Assembly: GCF_021134715.1 (NCBI RefSeq)
Contig: NC_060024.1
Coordinates: 8,308,001-8,372,000 of the forward strand
From: Daphnia pulex
Taxonomy: Eukaryota; Arthropoda; Branchiopoda; Diplostraca; Daphniidae
Length of the DNA stretch: 64,000 nucleotides
Reading direction: 5' to 3'
Shown: positions 25,489 through 37,233 of the stretch, in pieces
How positions within the stretch are numbered: position 1 is the stretch's first letter
Layout: each line of letters begins with the position of its first letter
Notes under the pieces: generated by a model
What the model saw: the letters and a program-made list of their open reading frames with translations, nothing else
What the model was told of the DNA's origin: nothing
The model's database searches: none
Position numbers and translations under genes: made by a program

Positions 25489-26179
25489 TGTCTCGTTGGC
25501 ACTTCGAGCCCTGAAACCAATCAACGAGTGGTCTGAAACTCTGAAAAGGATTTTCGAAATATCGAATCTTTCAATATTTGAAATTAAGTAATAAAACTGT
25601 GGTTGACAGTACTCTATATAAAACAAATGAACGAAATACTGTAAGTCAAACAATAGTGGAATAGTGTGTGGAATTCCGAGGATATCGGTATTTTCCAACT
25701 TTTCACCACTAACAAAGTTGGAACGAACAAACAGTTGTACGCTTGTTCCGCTAGGTGGCTATTGTTATTGGCCGGGAGCATCCCGTTAAAAGCAATGAAT
25801 AAGTTGAAACTGTAAAAACAAAACAGAAATCGCAAATAATTAAATTTCGAATTGATTGGATTCATACTGAATTAGTTCGTATTTTAAAACGCCCCTTATC
25901 ATAATTTAATATTAGCAGAGGATTAGTCTTATCTTGGAGTTTGTTTGCTGTTACGTTACGTTATTTAGACTGCGTGCAGCAAATGTGTCAAGTCACGTCA
26001 CGTAGGCTAGTCAATTTTCACTGAAATAGCACAACATCCTCGGTCGGTGTCTCATTCGAAGGACAAAGAAGAGGGCGAGTAGGTACTGTTATAAAGCTCA
26101 CGCGGTCACAAGCATTTCGCGATCGTTGCAGTGCAGTTGTGTATTGTAAGGATAAAAGAATAATCAAAGTATATTCAAT
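25489..26179. promoter_or_regulatory. Divergent promoter region between ADPRS and ETHE1
   Basis: The two genes are transcribed away from each other across 691 bases. On the plus strand TATAAAG lies at 26090-26096. An initiator-like TTGCAGT follows about 35 bases downstream, which would start ETHE1 with a leader of about 50 bases. No comparable box is clear for ADPRS. No coding exon is supported inside. Confidence 0.4.
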
Positions 26180-27492
26180 ATGTCTGTGTTTTTAGTTGGA
26201 AGATTTTGTAGACAGATTGTTACTCACAATTCTCAGATAAGAAACCCTTTTGTTTTGTCCCTAGCTCAGTCTTTTCACCTGTATCCTGGTAGACCTTCCT
26301 GTGTTAACCCACTTGCTAACAGCATGATTCAGCAAATTTCAGTGTCTGAAGATTTCTTCTTCAAACAGGCAAGTTACTTAATTTTATCTTAGAAATGTAA
26401 CTATTTTATTGTTTTTGTGCTTTTGAAGTTGTTTGACAGAGTGAGCTGCACCTATTCATATTTACTGGCTGATGTTAAATCAAAAGAAGCTGTTTTAATA
26501 GATCCAGTGATTGATTTGGCTGAAAGAGATGCAAAGGTAGTTGATAACTTGGGGTTGAAGCTGAAATATTCAGGTGAGCATTTTAATTTGTATTTATAAT
26601 TTTCCGAACAGCATCAATAACCTTTGATTTTTTAAATTCAGTTAACACCCATATGCATGCAGATCACATTACTGGTTCAGGTGTATTGAAAAAGCTTTTG
26701 GTTGGCTCCCAAAGTGTGATCAGCAAGGCAAGCCAAGCTATGGCTGATAAATATGTTGAGCATGGGGACATTATAGAATTTGGCCCTCATAAATTGGAAG
26801 TAAGATCTACTCCAGGACATACAAATGGTAAAAAATAATTAAATTTCTTTTATGGAATAAATAAATAATTACTCTAAAATTATCTATTCTTTTGTTTTTG
26901 TGATATTGCAAAAGGTTGTGTTACATATGTGTGCCATGCGCAAGGAATGGCTTTCACTGGTGACGCTTTACTTATTCGAGGTTGCGGCCGCACTGATTTT
27001 CAAGAGGGGAGTTCAGAAACTTTATACGAATCCGTACACAATCAGATCTTTTCCTTACCCGAAAATTTTCGATTGTTTCCAGGGGTATAATAAGTTGTTC
27101 ATATTTAAAATGATCTTTTTCTTTAAATCTTATATATTTTTTTTTTCTTTCTAGCATGATTACAATGGTAATTCTATTGTTGTTTCGTGAATCCAATACA
27201 TTTTAAAAATATTTCTTTCTGGGAAAGGCATTTTGGACACGACCGTGTCGGAGGAAAAGAAGTTCAACCCGAGGCTCACAAAAAGCAAAGGGGAGTTCGT
27301 TGAATTAATGAAGAATTTAAATCTCCCTTACCCAGCACAGATAGGTATTCAAAATTTAAATTTGGAAAGGCTTGTTTTTAAATAACGCATTTGTATTCTG
27401 CAGATAAAGCGTTACCTGCAAACAAAGTTTGTGGACTATACAACTTGCCTACCGAAATGGAAGAAAAATTTAAATCAGTTTTGAATGTTTAA
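26180..27492 (+). CDS. ETHE1: Persulfide dioxygenase ETHE1, mitochondrial
   Basis: ETHE1 oxidises glutathione persulfide to sulfite in the mitochondrial matrix, the step after SQOR in sulfide disposal. Seven exons, 26180-26368, 26429-26573, 26642-26827, 26915-27084, 27155-27167, 27228-27344 and 27404-27492, give 239 residues; human has 254. The N-terminal 60 residues are Arg/Ser-rich and look like a mitochondrial presequence. The metallo-beta-lactamase fold follows with [33 protein letters not shown] and [17 protein letters not shown], which supply the iron ligands. HDYNG is split over a 13-nt microexon. Exon 1 ends in a GC donor (AACAG followed by GCAAGT). The tail VPANKVCG-type ending reads [13 protein letters not shown] poly(A) signal is at 27648-27653. 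The SQOR gene lies 29 kb away in this window. Confidence 0.95.
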
Positions 27493-28072
27493 ATTTTGCT
27501 TACTGTAGAGAATAAGCCTCTATATAATCTTATTCCAAACATTTATAGCTTTACCTCATATTCCTTATATTTAGCGATTCATTGGTGGAAGAAGCAATGA
27601 TGAATTATCATCTTGTCATACTGCAATACATAATTTAAATGGCACAAAATAAAACAATTTCATTGACATTGAACATATGATGAAACACTCAACCGAGTTC
27701 TAATATTATCAATTATTTTGAAAAGATGTCAGGGTTCGGGGGTTGTACTTTTGTAGAAATTTCAGGGGAGTTACTGACGAACTAATTATTCAAATGGTCG
27801 AAGGACGCATCACAGTTTTTGCGACATAATACTACTTTTTTCTAACTCGTTTTTTTTTCAGCCGCGAAAAGAAAATGTATTAAAAATTGAGCGTTCGGTG
27901 CTTAACTACATTTCAGAGCTCTTTCGAAAGAATTAAAACTGTAACTCACTTTGTCAGAATGTTACTTCAACTGTATTAGAACACTGAAAATAAATCACAA
28001 TATCATGAACAGAAATCAGGGATTAGTTAGCAAATTAAAGAAAGTCAGATTTCAGAATACATTTAATTCAAT
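27493..28072. other. Convergent 3' region, ETHE1 and PEN-2
   Basis: The genes converge here. AATAAA at 27648-27653 serves ETHE1. The rest is AT-rich sequence without a supported exon. Confidence 0.5.
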
Positions 28073-28529
28073 TTATGGTATTCCTCTTGGAATGACAAAT
28101 GATAACTGATCTCCTAATTCTCCCCAAGAAGCTCTGTTGATCTGGAAAACACAAGTCCAACTAATGAAAATCACCAACCAGACAAAAGCACCAATTCCTG
28201 AGCGAATGACATCTAAAAACAAGATTTGATGGGGATAAATTATTTTAAAAAATTATGTAAAACAGCTGAAGTATTTCTTAACATGTGATATACATTGTCT
28301 GATTTGATGTTGTTCTTCAAAATGAGGTTTATAAAATGCATCTCTGGAAAACCAAAAAGCATTAATTGTCCACAGGAATGGTAGAAAAGCAAATCCTCCT
28401 AAAGAATACAAATCAAGAAGAAATTGGTAAAACAAAACACCAAAGCAAATGAATTAATTTACACTTGCCATAATAATACTTTCGGCAAAGAACTAGTTTT
28501 GAATCATTTTTTAAACGTTCAATATCCAT
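28073..28529 (-). CDS. PSENEN: Gamma-secretase subunit PEN-2
   Basis: PEN-2 is the small membrane subunit that triggers presenilin endoproteolysis in the gamma-secretase complex, which cleaves Notch and APP. Three exons, 28469-28529, 28294-28398 and 28073-28212, give exactly 101 residues, the length of human PEN-2. The core CRKYYYGGFAFLPFLWTIN and the segment IRSGIGAFVWLVIFISWTCV cover the membrane spans. The C-terminal family motif DYLSF reads DQLSF here, followed by VIPRGIP. Exon 1 must end at a GC donor (TATG followed by GCAAGT), because the nearby GT two bases on would break the frame. The family is unmistakable. Confidence 0.95.
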
Positions 28530-29234
28530 GATATTCTTTCCAGTTCACACCAAAGTTTACACACAGAATACTTCACAAAGATAAAACACATAAACGTTTA
28601 CAAAGCCGATTTTGATCTCTGTATATCCTACTTTAAGCTTTACTATCAGCAATCAGCAAGCATCAATTGAATTGATTAAACTTAAAAGGATAGCAATAAA
28701 GGCCAAGTCAAACAACTGTCAAATGAAACTGTGACAGCATTCAGCAATGGTGCCACGAAGTAAAAATAAAGGAGACTCAGCACGGCGGTCTAATTTGTTA
28801 TACGATATCGGGTTTGCCTCTGGCAAGATCAGTAGTTCATTTTCTATCACTAGATGGAGATAGAGAATGTTACAAAACTGTCGACTGCTTCGCGGGAATA
28901 TAAAATAGAAGTTGAACAGCGGCAAAGAAATAGGGAGTGATAGCCTATAGGAGCTCGTGGCATTTTCTCTGGCATGTTTAGTTTAATTCCCTCTTGGCTT
29001 ACAGGAGGGTCCTTAGGGTGTCCCATTTTTATCGAATTTTTGAATTTCATCTTAGGGAACGAGATCGGGGTGTGTTATGACCAGGGGCACTCTTCAATGA
29101 GCTCTGATTTTTTTCTTAGCCCCGAAGTGTAATTATACTTCGTTAAATATAAATAAATTATATAATTTCTAAATTTGACACCCTAAGGGTCCTGGGGGTG
29201 TTATTGGGACTGGTTTTTGGTTGGTTTTTCGGAC
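28530..29234. other. Upstream of PEN-2; possible 38-codon ORF
   Basis: No recognised gene. A plus-strand frame at 28747-28863 (MVPRSKNKGDSARRSNLLYD...) starts at a reasonable ATG and diverges from PEN-2. It is short and I do not recognise it; it could be a first exon or chance. Beyond 29040 the sequence becomes low complexity and leads into repeats. Confidence 0.3.
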
Positions 29235-30490
29235 AATAGGGTTGGTGCATGAATAAGGGATTCGTTTGAAAAATATATAATTAGAATCAGTTTTTCACGC
29301 TGATTCTCATGGTATTTTTTTTTATTTTTAAAATGATAATTCCCCCCCCCGTAACCTCACTTCAAAGTTGAGATTAGCTCCCTCCATTTTAAAACGGACC
29401 CCACGCCATTTTTGGTGGGCGGTCCTTAAAATGTGATGAATTTTGCTCTTTTTTTCCCCTTTTCACCCTTTTTCGTGCTGCCTGTACCCCCTCTTTTGCC
29501 CTTAGGGCCGAAAGGCGAAAGAAGAAAAGGGAACAGTAAAGCGAACACCAGAGATAAAGATATTGCTTGCTTTTTGTAAAGTACAGCAGTCGACGTTTTC
29601 CCCCTCCCTAGTAGATAAATTCGAATCTGCGCTGCTCCTTTCGGTGAACTCCGGAAACTTCGCTAGAAATAATTGAAAAATAAAAAAATTGTCCAAGATG
29701 ACCCCTTCCTCCCTACTACATTTAGTAACATGAAGAGATCTACATGTTACACATAAAACTACACACTAATACATAGTTTTACATGTAAAAAAAAATGTAG
29801 ATACATGAGCTATTTTTTCATTGGAACTCCTTCGAGATCAGACATAATGAACACTGTTCACTGTTCATTGAACAGTATGGTAGGGATACCCATGTTGGAC
29901 ACCGGTCCATGTTGGACAAGCCGGGTAAAACTAGTAAATTTTAATTTAAAATCTAGGTTTTTAAAACAATAGGGGAGAGCGGAGTAATGTGGGACATGGG
30001 GCTACATGAGACATCGCAGTTTTGAGCATGTTCCCGTATTTTTTTTTAAATAATTTTTTTACCCAACATGGGACATGGTAAATGCTCAAATATGGTAAAA
30101 AAAACTTTAAAGTCGATTTACTCAGGGATGCGTTATTTGCACAAACTTTCCCTTATACCAATCGAATCGGCTTAACGAGCTCTTTCGAATGGCTTTAAGT
30201 TGATTGTGCTACCTATACCCCCTCTTTTGCTCTTAGGGCCTAAAGGCGAAAGAAGAAAAGGGTGAAAAGGGGGGAAAAGAGCAAAATTCATCACATTTCA
30301 AGGACCGCCCACCAAAAATGGTGAGGGGTCCATTTTAAAGTGGGAGAAGCCTAACTCAACTTTGGAGAGAGATAACGCTCTGAAAAACGAATAAAAAAAA
30401 TAAAAAATACCATAAGAATCAGCGTCAAAAACTGATTCTAATGATATTTATTTCAAAGGAATCCCTTATACATGCACCAACCCTATTTTA
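29235..30490. repeat. Foldback (long inverted) repeat
   Basis: About 245 bases at 29235-29480 are matched in reverse orientation by 30235-30490. For example, GGTTGGTGCATGAATAAGGG on the left answers CCCTTATACATGCACCAACC on the right. The segment with CCATTTTTGGTGGGCGGTCC is also mirrored. Identity looks near 80 percent by eye. A shorter block (29477-29535) also recurs in direct orientation at 30207-30262. The middle of about 750 bases has no coding capacity. This looks like a foldback or MITE-type element overlapped by other insertions. Confidence 0.65.
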
Positions 30491-31254
30491 TCACCCTATT
30501 TTTATTTTTTACATTTTTATGTGTTTCACATGTATAGGTACCCCCCCCATATTTTTTATTTAATTTTAGAGTAACCCGTTTAACCGCAGGAGACGGCAAA
30601 CATTTTCAAAAATGTGTGGGAGGAGGCTATTTTTAGGGGTAAGTGAGGACACTAGGGTGGGTAGGGTGGGACGTTTGCTTTATAAGCCTTAAAATTTGTT
30701 AAAATTAAAAAAAAAATCGAAATCGTGTTTCCCTACATCGATTCTATATGTCCGTAAAAAAATTATGAATTATCGTGTAAATTGAGAATTGCATTTTATG
30801 AAAAAAAAACTAAGCTGCGCCCGATTTGAGGGCGGAGCTCCCTGCCCATCTCAACTGTAGTAAAATTTGCTGTCCCAAATTCCAAACCTCTCTTTTTTTT
30901 AAATGTCCATATTTCCTAAAATAATGGGTCTAAAATTCAAATTTTTTTTGTAAACGATAAAGAAATGATCGAACAAAGTTTCTATCCATGTAAATAGTAT
31001 GCATTTTTTTGTATTTTTCCCGTAAAACATTATATGGCGGAGAAAAATTTTTACATCGAAAAGCCGTTTTTTTTTTTAAATTTTGTCAATAATTCCTACA
31101 ATTATTGACAAAAACACACCAAAACTTCAACCCCGATTAGATAACATGTTTTTACATGTTACACAAACAAAATTTTTAAATTTATTAACATTTTATATTT
31201 TTCCCCTAACTGTCCCTCTTGACCCGGTATTCCGGAATACTCCAGTCTCCCCTA
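29970..31254. mobile_element. TIR element, GGGGAGA-terminus family, copy 1
   Basis: The left end reads TAGGGGAGAGCGGAGTA at 29970 and the right end TACTCCAGTCTCCCCTA at 31254, an imperfect terminal inverted repeat flanked by TA. The right half (about 30540-31254) matches in reverse orientation the element at 36121-38451 and provides an uninterrupted reference for two insertions there. The left half is mixed with the foldback repeat. No transposase frame is visible, so the copy is non-autonomous. Confidence 0.6.
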
Positions 31255-31364
31255 GAAGGCTTTTGAAAATAAAATCGCTGTTCGTATTTTGTGTACCATA
31301 CTGTATTCACATCGGTATTTTTTCAATTTAATTTCAGATGATTAAATGAAATTTGACAATGCAC

Positions 31365-34288
31365 TTAGCCCCGTGGTTCTTGTTCAACGTCAACTGAAAT
31401 GCTCATTGATGTCTCAGCAACGTCAGAATTTCTTTTGACGACTGTTGTTGACGAAAATGTAGATGATGAGGCGTTAGATAGCACAGGTGTTTTAGACAAT
31501 GTAGTAATATCTGTCAACATAAAAAAGGGCACATAAGAATTTTTGCCTCCCCCCCTTCATCTTGTTGCTTTTCACAATTTACCTTGGAGAAATGTGTCAA
31601 AGTCCATGTTGTCGGTGTGGATGTGCAGGTCACACCCAATGCCAGACAAAACGGGCAATACTTCTGGTTTCGTTCTAGTCAAGACAACTTTGTGGTCGTG
31701 TTTCTGCAAGCTCTTGATCATGTTGTCGAATCCCTGAGTAAAGAATTGATTTCATTAGCTAATAAAGCACATTTTGAATAAAATTTCTGGAAGAATTACG
31801 TAAGAGGTAGTGAAATCCGCCGCCGACACGTGGCTCATATCGATAACGACGATGATGCCGGGATAAAGCGCCGAGGCCTTACGAACACATGACATAAAAT
31901 ATTCGACAGCGGTAAACACCAAACTACGATCCGGGGTGATGATAAGATATTCGGTTTTTAGAGACTGCGTGAACCCAAAACATTGAATACCAAACAATGA
32001 AATAACCTATTGACTAATGACCCAATTTGTGTACCTGAACTTTGTGAATCCGGATTCTCGGTCGGGCAGTGCTGTACAACAACATTCCCAAATTGATAGC
32101 CGTACCGATTAAAATACCTTGCTCAAGCCCAACAAACACACAGAAGACGAACGTCACTCCAAACGGAACCAAATCAGTTTCTATGCTCACATAATCGAAA
32201 AAAAAAACACGTCAAACAAATAAGGCCAAACAACAAAAATTGTTATTCAGGATTTTTACTCTTAGATTTCCAAACCATTTTCACTAAATGGACTTCGACC
32301 ATGAATATAACGGCGCAAATGATGACAGCTGCAAGGCAGCTTTTTGGAATGAAAAAGAAATAAGGCGTCAAGACGGTGATAGCCAACAGGACGAGAGAAG
32401 CTGCAAAATCGAAATCGTTTTGATTTTTGATTATTTAACATTTCAATAAAAAAATACCGGTGTAAATTCCGTTGAAAGGTGTTCTGACACCGCTGGCAGC
32501 ATTTACAGATGTACGCGAAAAAGAGCCGGTGATTGGGAACGAAGATGCAAATGAACCCATAATGTTGCTAGCACCAATAGCAATCATTTCTTGACTGGCA
32601 TCGATTTTCTTCCCTTTTGCTATAATGCAGGTTTTCAGAGTTCCACAAAAAATACGTATTACGTATACAATTTTAAGTACTATAAATGCTGAGCTCTGCA
32701 TACCAAATGACTTGGCGATTGCGATGGATTCCAGAATTGCCACTAACGGAGTGATATAGAGAGAAGAGCCCAGATTTCTGCATATCTCCACAAAAGTGTA
32801 TGTCTTGTCGCCGTTCTGGAAGGTGAATACGGGTGGCTTAAATGGCGGAAATCCACTGGGGATAGTGCCTAAAAGTTCAAGCAAAAATTTAGATGTTTCC
32901 GCATTCATTTAAAAAATAAAGTCACTTCACTTATATGTATTTTTACCTGTTAAAGTGAAAGGAAAACTGGGATTTCCGGGCTCGGTCAGACCGTAAGCGA
33001 TGATGGATCCAACTATTATGACGATTGCGTTACGGGAGACGGAAATAAGCCAGCACCCTGTGTTGAACCAATTTTCCCAGCGGTTTCTCTCTCCTTCTTT
33101 GCCTAATTTTACTTGGTCGAGAATCTATAGGACATGGAAAAGAACCGGAGTTATTCAGGAAATTCCAAAGTGATAAAACGTCTATATCTTTATCTCACCC
33201 GAAGAAGAAGTAAAATGGCAATGGAGGAGAATCCCAACACTGCGTCCCATTTTTTGGTCTCTTCAATGTGTTTGATAACCGCAATCCACGTATTCAAGAA
33301 ACCTTCTGCTTCGAATTCCAATCCGAGAAGAGCTTCAATCTGAGTTGTGGCTATGGTAAAAGCGGCGGCACTTGTAAATCCCGCCACGACTGGAGCCGCG
33401 ATGAAATCAATTAAAAAACCTACCAATCATCAATCCGATGATGAAATTCACGGATAATTTTTTCGTGTTATATAAATTACTTTAAAATCGTTATACCAAA
33501 GTTAAGAAGGCCGAAAAGGAGAACGATGCACCCGGTTAGAAAGGCGAGAAGAATGGCCGCTTCTGGTCCCATTTGCGCGGCACCGGAGTCATATATTACG
33601 AGAGCCAAAAGAGCCGTTGGTCCGATTGTAACTGCGTGTGTGCTGCCAAGTAGTGCATATATAAAGCAGCCCATGTAAGCAGCGTACAAACCATACTGAA
33701 ATAATGTATATATAAATTTAGAGATGCTCAAGAAGAAATGCCACACATGCACGAGGAATTGGCGATACTAATGCCTTAGATTATAAATAACAATACATTA
33801 CACATTAGATGGATAAGAAAAACTACTCGTGGTATAATTTTTTTATTATGGAAATCAAAATATTCAGGTATACCTGGGGGGGAAGTCCTGCCACGGTTGC
33901 GTAAGCTAATCCTTGTGGGATCACAGTGACTCCAACAGTGATTCCGGCCACTAGGTCGGCTACGAAATCCTGTAGGGAATATTTGGGAAGCCATTTCAGG
34001 ATTGGGAAACGCATGTACAACGTTTTCTTGCGAAAAATACGTTCTTTCCGCGTCCTCCACCAAGATTTCGGTTCCGAACCATCTCCACCGTCATGTTTAG
34101 CCTTTAAACGAATGACGGTGACTGAAGAATGTGGTACTTCTACGGGGATGTTGCCCTCATGATTTTCGCTGCCTGAAAAGAAAATAAAATTTTCATATTA
34201 AGCAATGTAAGGTGCTTAGCAAATTAAGCATGATGAATTCATTATGAATACTTGCGTTACTTGAATCAACTCTTCTTTCCTCTGCCAT
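31365..34288 (-). CDS. SLC26A11: SLC26A11-type sulfate/anion transporter
   Basis: SLC26A11 is a sodium-independent sulfate and anion transporter. Twelve exons run from 34261-34288 (28 nt, start MAEERRVDS) down to 31365-31510 and sum to 666 residues; human has 606. The order is a cytosolic N-terminus, then FPILKWLPKYSLQDFVADLV, GVTVIPQGLAYATVAGLPPQ (the SulP signature), YGLYAAYMGCFIYALLGST, GFTSAAAFTIATTQIEALLG, and IDASQEMIAIGASNIMGSF with PITGSFSRTSVNAASG. A STAS domain follows near residues 520-620 (YLIITPDRSLVFTAVEYFMS, IIVVIDMSHVSAADFTTS). A Ser/Thr-rich tail ends EQEPRG. All introns are GT-AG and phase-consistent. The start was chosen because only this ATG gives the phase needed by exon 2. 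ETHE1 and SQOR in the window generate the sulfite and persulfide that lead to sulfate. Confidence 0.92.
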
Positions 34289-34510
34289 GGTAAACAAAGC
34301 TTCGCAGTCGACTGTGACATATTACTTTCGGACTGAATGTATAAAACACCAACCACTAATCTGTTGAGAATTAAAGTTTGGAAAGTTTGGGTTATCTATT
34401 AGATTCGATAGCAAATGAGGAGGAGCCGGTGTGATGGCAGGTCCCAAGTTGGTTACAAGATTGTTTATTTGCATTTTACTTTTAGAGATTCCCAGGTAAT
34501 GGCACAGTTG

Positions 34511-35536
34511 TAGGGGAGAGGGGGGTTCTATAGTCCGTTGTACTATGTGAAACAACAAGTTAAAAAATATTTAATTAGTTAAATGTTGTTTCTTCCTCCG
34601 TGTCGTGTTTTTCTCAGACGGCTCTTCTTTGGGCTTGAACACAAAATCAACTGAATGTTGGCTATCCGGAAGATACTGGGGATCCGTTGTAATCTTGACG
34701 CAATTTTTTACGTTTGAGATAGGGGAGAGTGGGGTTATATAGTCCGATGTACTATGTGAAACAACAAGTTCAAAAATATTTAATTTAGTTCTAAAATTCT
34801 AAAATTAATTCATGATGTTGTTCATAGGTATCTACTATATTCCCTAAAAAATCATAAATTTTGTAAATGAAGTTTTTTAGTTTGTCAAATAAATAAAAAA
34901 AAGCCCTCTAAAATTCTTTAAAAAAACATTTTTTTTATTTACTCAAAATTTCAAAATTTTAAAAGAAAAGTGAGATAGCAAAAGTGTAGATATACCTTTT
35001 ATCTTATCCCCCCCCCAAAAAAAATTTCTTACTTCAAAAATGTGTTTTATAATTCAAGTTTTCCCAAAAGCGTTTTTTGGGGGATATTTGGGACAGAGAT
35101 TTGGGGTTAAATGGGACTAAAAAGGGAGTCTGTAATGGGCGAAGCTAAGCTCAGTGGCAACGCTGGAAAAAAAAATTTTTAAACAAATAATTTTTAAACA
35201 TACAATAAACCTAAAAACATAGTGAAAGAAAAATACTAGGTGGCACAAATATAATCGCATGGTATTTTTAAATTAATTTATAACAATATTTTAGTGCTAA
35301 ATTTAGTGTGTTTCGCCTTGTCCCATATAAACCCCGAATTTTTCCACGCCCACTTTTTTCCACAACTTTAAAAATCGGTAGCGGGTAAACTAACGACTCT
35401 AAAATAAAATAAAAAATACTGGAGATAGAAAAAGTGAGACAAATACAACAAAACATTTATTTTATAAATCGGATGATCTGGAAAGGCCCTACACGAGAAA
35501 AACAAAAACCGGTCCAAATAACACCATTCTCCCCTA
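34511..35536. mobile_element. TIR element, GGGGAGA-terminus family, with duplicated left end
   Basis: A left end TAGGGGAGAGGGGGGTT at 34511 and a right end TTCTCCCCTA at 35536 are flanked by TA. A second left end, nearly identical for about 65 bases including AGTCCGATGTACTATGTGAA, begins at 34730. Between the two left ends lies a minus-strand coding-like stretch of about 45 codons (CVKITTDPQYLPDSQHSVDF...). It may be a captured or ancestral gene fragment. No full transposase is visible. Confidence 0.5.
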
Positions 35537-36120
35537 ACCGTCGTTGGGATGTTTCGGATCTTTGCCTGTACATCCAGCAGGACCACCCTTCCTTGTCGGT
35601 GGTGGGCCGTCAAGGGACAAGTTCGTTTTAAAACTGTTGCGTTCGGACATTGTTAACGAAGAAATGAGTGCGAAACAGCGTGGCAATTGCTGTATTGAAG
35701 CCAATCCGCCTTCTTTGTCTCAGCAAAAGTAGGTAAAAGGATTATACCAATATACATGGCGAACAGTAATTGGAACAACATAGTAAAGAAAATGTTTGAA
35801 CATGGCCAAAATGTTAAAGGACAGATGAAAAAACATGGTTGCGTTTCCACTTTATGAACGTTGTCTTTCTTGTGGGTTTTCTTGTTAATAAAGAGATTTC
35901 TCTCGACCTGGACATGCAATATAGGGTAAAAGTCTCTATGAAAGATATGTGGTAACGGAACGTGTAAAGCAATGAAATGTTTCATACGTAGAGTAGAAGC
36001 AAAGCATCACACCGGTTAAAAGAAAACGTTTCAGGTATAGTTTCAGTCTGTACCGTATTATACGGGGTATGTGAAGAAAAGGGCCGAAGTAAATGATAAA
36101 GTCGATAGACTTTCTAACTG
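35537..36120. other. Unassigned sequence between TIR elements
   Basis: No exon is supported. Overlapping minus-strand frames at 35653-36148 lack splice or family support. The stretch is probably unique DNA or older repeat remains. Confidence 0.4.
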
Positions 36121-36368
36121 TAGGGGAGACTGGAGTATGCCGGTACACCGGGTCAAGAGGAAAGGGAGGGGAAAATAGAATATATTAATTAATTTTAAAA
36201 AATGTAGTGTAACATGTAAAAACATGTTATCTAATTGGGTTTGAAGTTTGGTGTGTTTTTGTCAATAACTGTTGGAGTTATTGACAAAATTAAAAAGACG
36301 GCTTTTTGATGTAATCATTTTTCGCCGCCAAATAAGGTTTTACGGGAAAAATACCAAAAAAATGCATA

Positions 36369-37233
36369 GGGGAGACTGGAGTATATCGGGACACCGGGTC
36401 AAAAGGGACAGTAGGGGGAAAAATAGTAGATATTAATAAAATTAAGAAAAATTTTAGTATGTTATTTCAATACGTATATTCTACCTTGTCATGAAATTTG
36501 GTTGAGTTTTGTCAATAACTGTATGACTTATTGACAAAACTAAAAAAACGGTTTTTTTTAGTTATTTTTGACTCTGCCATTTTATGTTTATAGAACCAAA
36601 TAAACACTAATGGCATGGAAATTTAATATGGAAATGAAGATAAATCATTTCTTAATCGTTAGGAAAAACATTAGAATTTTAGATCAATTAATTTAGACAG
36701 TATTAGCTTTTTTTAAAAAAGTGTCTAAACCGGGAAATCGGGACAGCTGTTTTTGACTATTTTGGGACAGTTACGGGCCAATCAGCGTACAGCATTTTAA
36801 AGAGGCTTGATTTCCTGACCTGGCAACGCAGAATATCCTACTGCTCCATAAAGAATTTTGTTTATATAAGAAAAAAGGTTCATTAACAAAATAATCAAAT
36901 TAAAACATTTATAAACTCAAAGAGTCTATGCAGTGGAACACTTTTTCAGTTTTTTTCATTTTTTTAATGAATTTTAAGGCGAAAACAGAGGACGTCCCTC
37001 ATCACCCACCCCAGTGTCCTCACTTACCCCAAAAAATAGGCTCCTACCATAAATCTGAGTAAACTTTAAAGGTCTTTTATGGGGAAATGGTTTATTATAA
37101 AATTATACAAAAAATATGGGGGGGTACATTACAATAGGGAATACATAAAAAAATTTTTTTAAAGAAATTAAATGATTAGTTGGGGAGATATAGGGGGCAA
37201 ACGAAAACCGTCCCGTTTTACTCCAGTCTCCCT
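36369..37233. mobile_element. Nested TIR element of the same family
   Basis: The ends GGGGAGACTGGAGTA and TACTCCAGTCTCCCT are flanked by TA on both sides. The uninterrupted site is visible in the sister copy near 30990-31010, where the bases reading AAATGCAT and ACTAT (complement strand) are contiguous. This shows an insertion into a TA dinucleotide with TA duplicated. Confidence 0.75.

Noticed and set aside
28463-28468. GT donor for PEN-2 exon 1
   Set aside because: Using the nearby GT (GTGTAA) shifts the frame and destroys the GGFAFLPFLW core. The GC donor restores it exactly.
30850-31255. CRISPR-like or regulatory meaning of the repeated TTGTCAATAA/TTATTGACAA motif
   Set aside because: The motif is explained as internal sequence of the TIR family, present in each copy near the same end.
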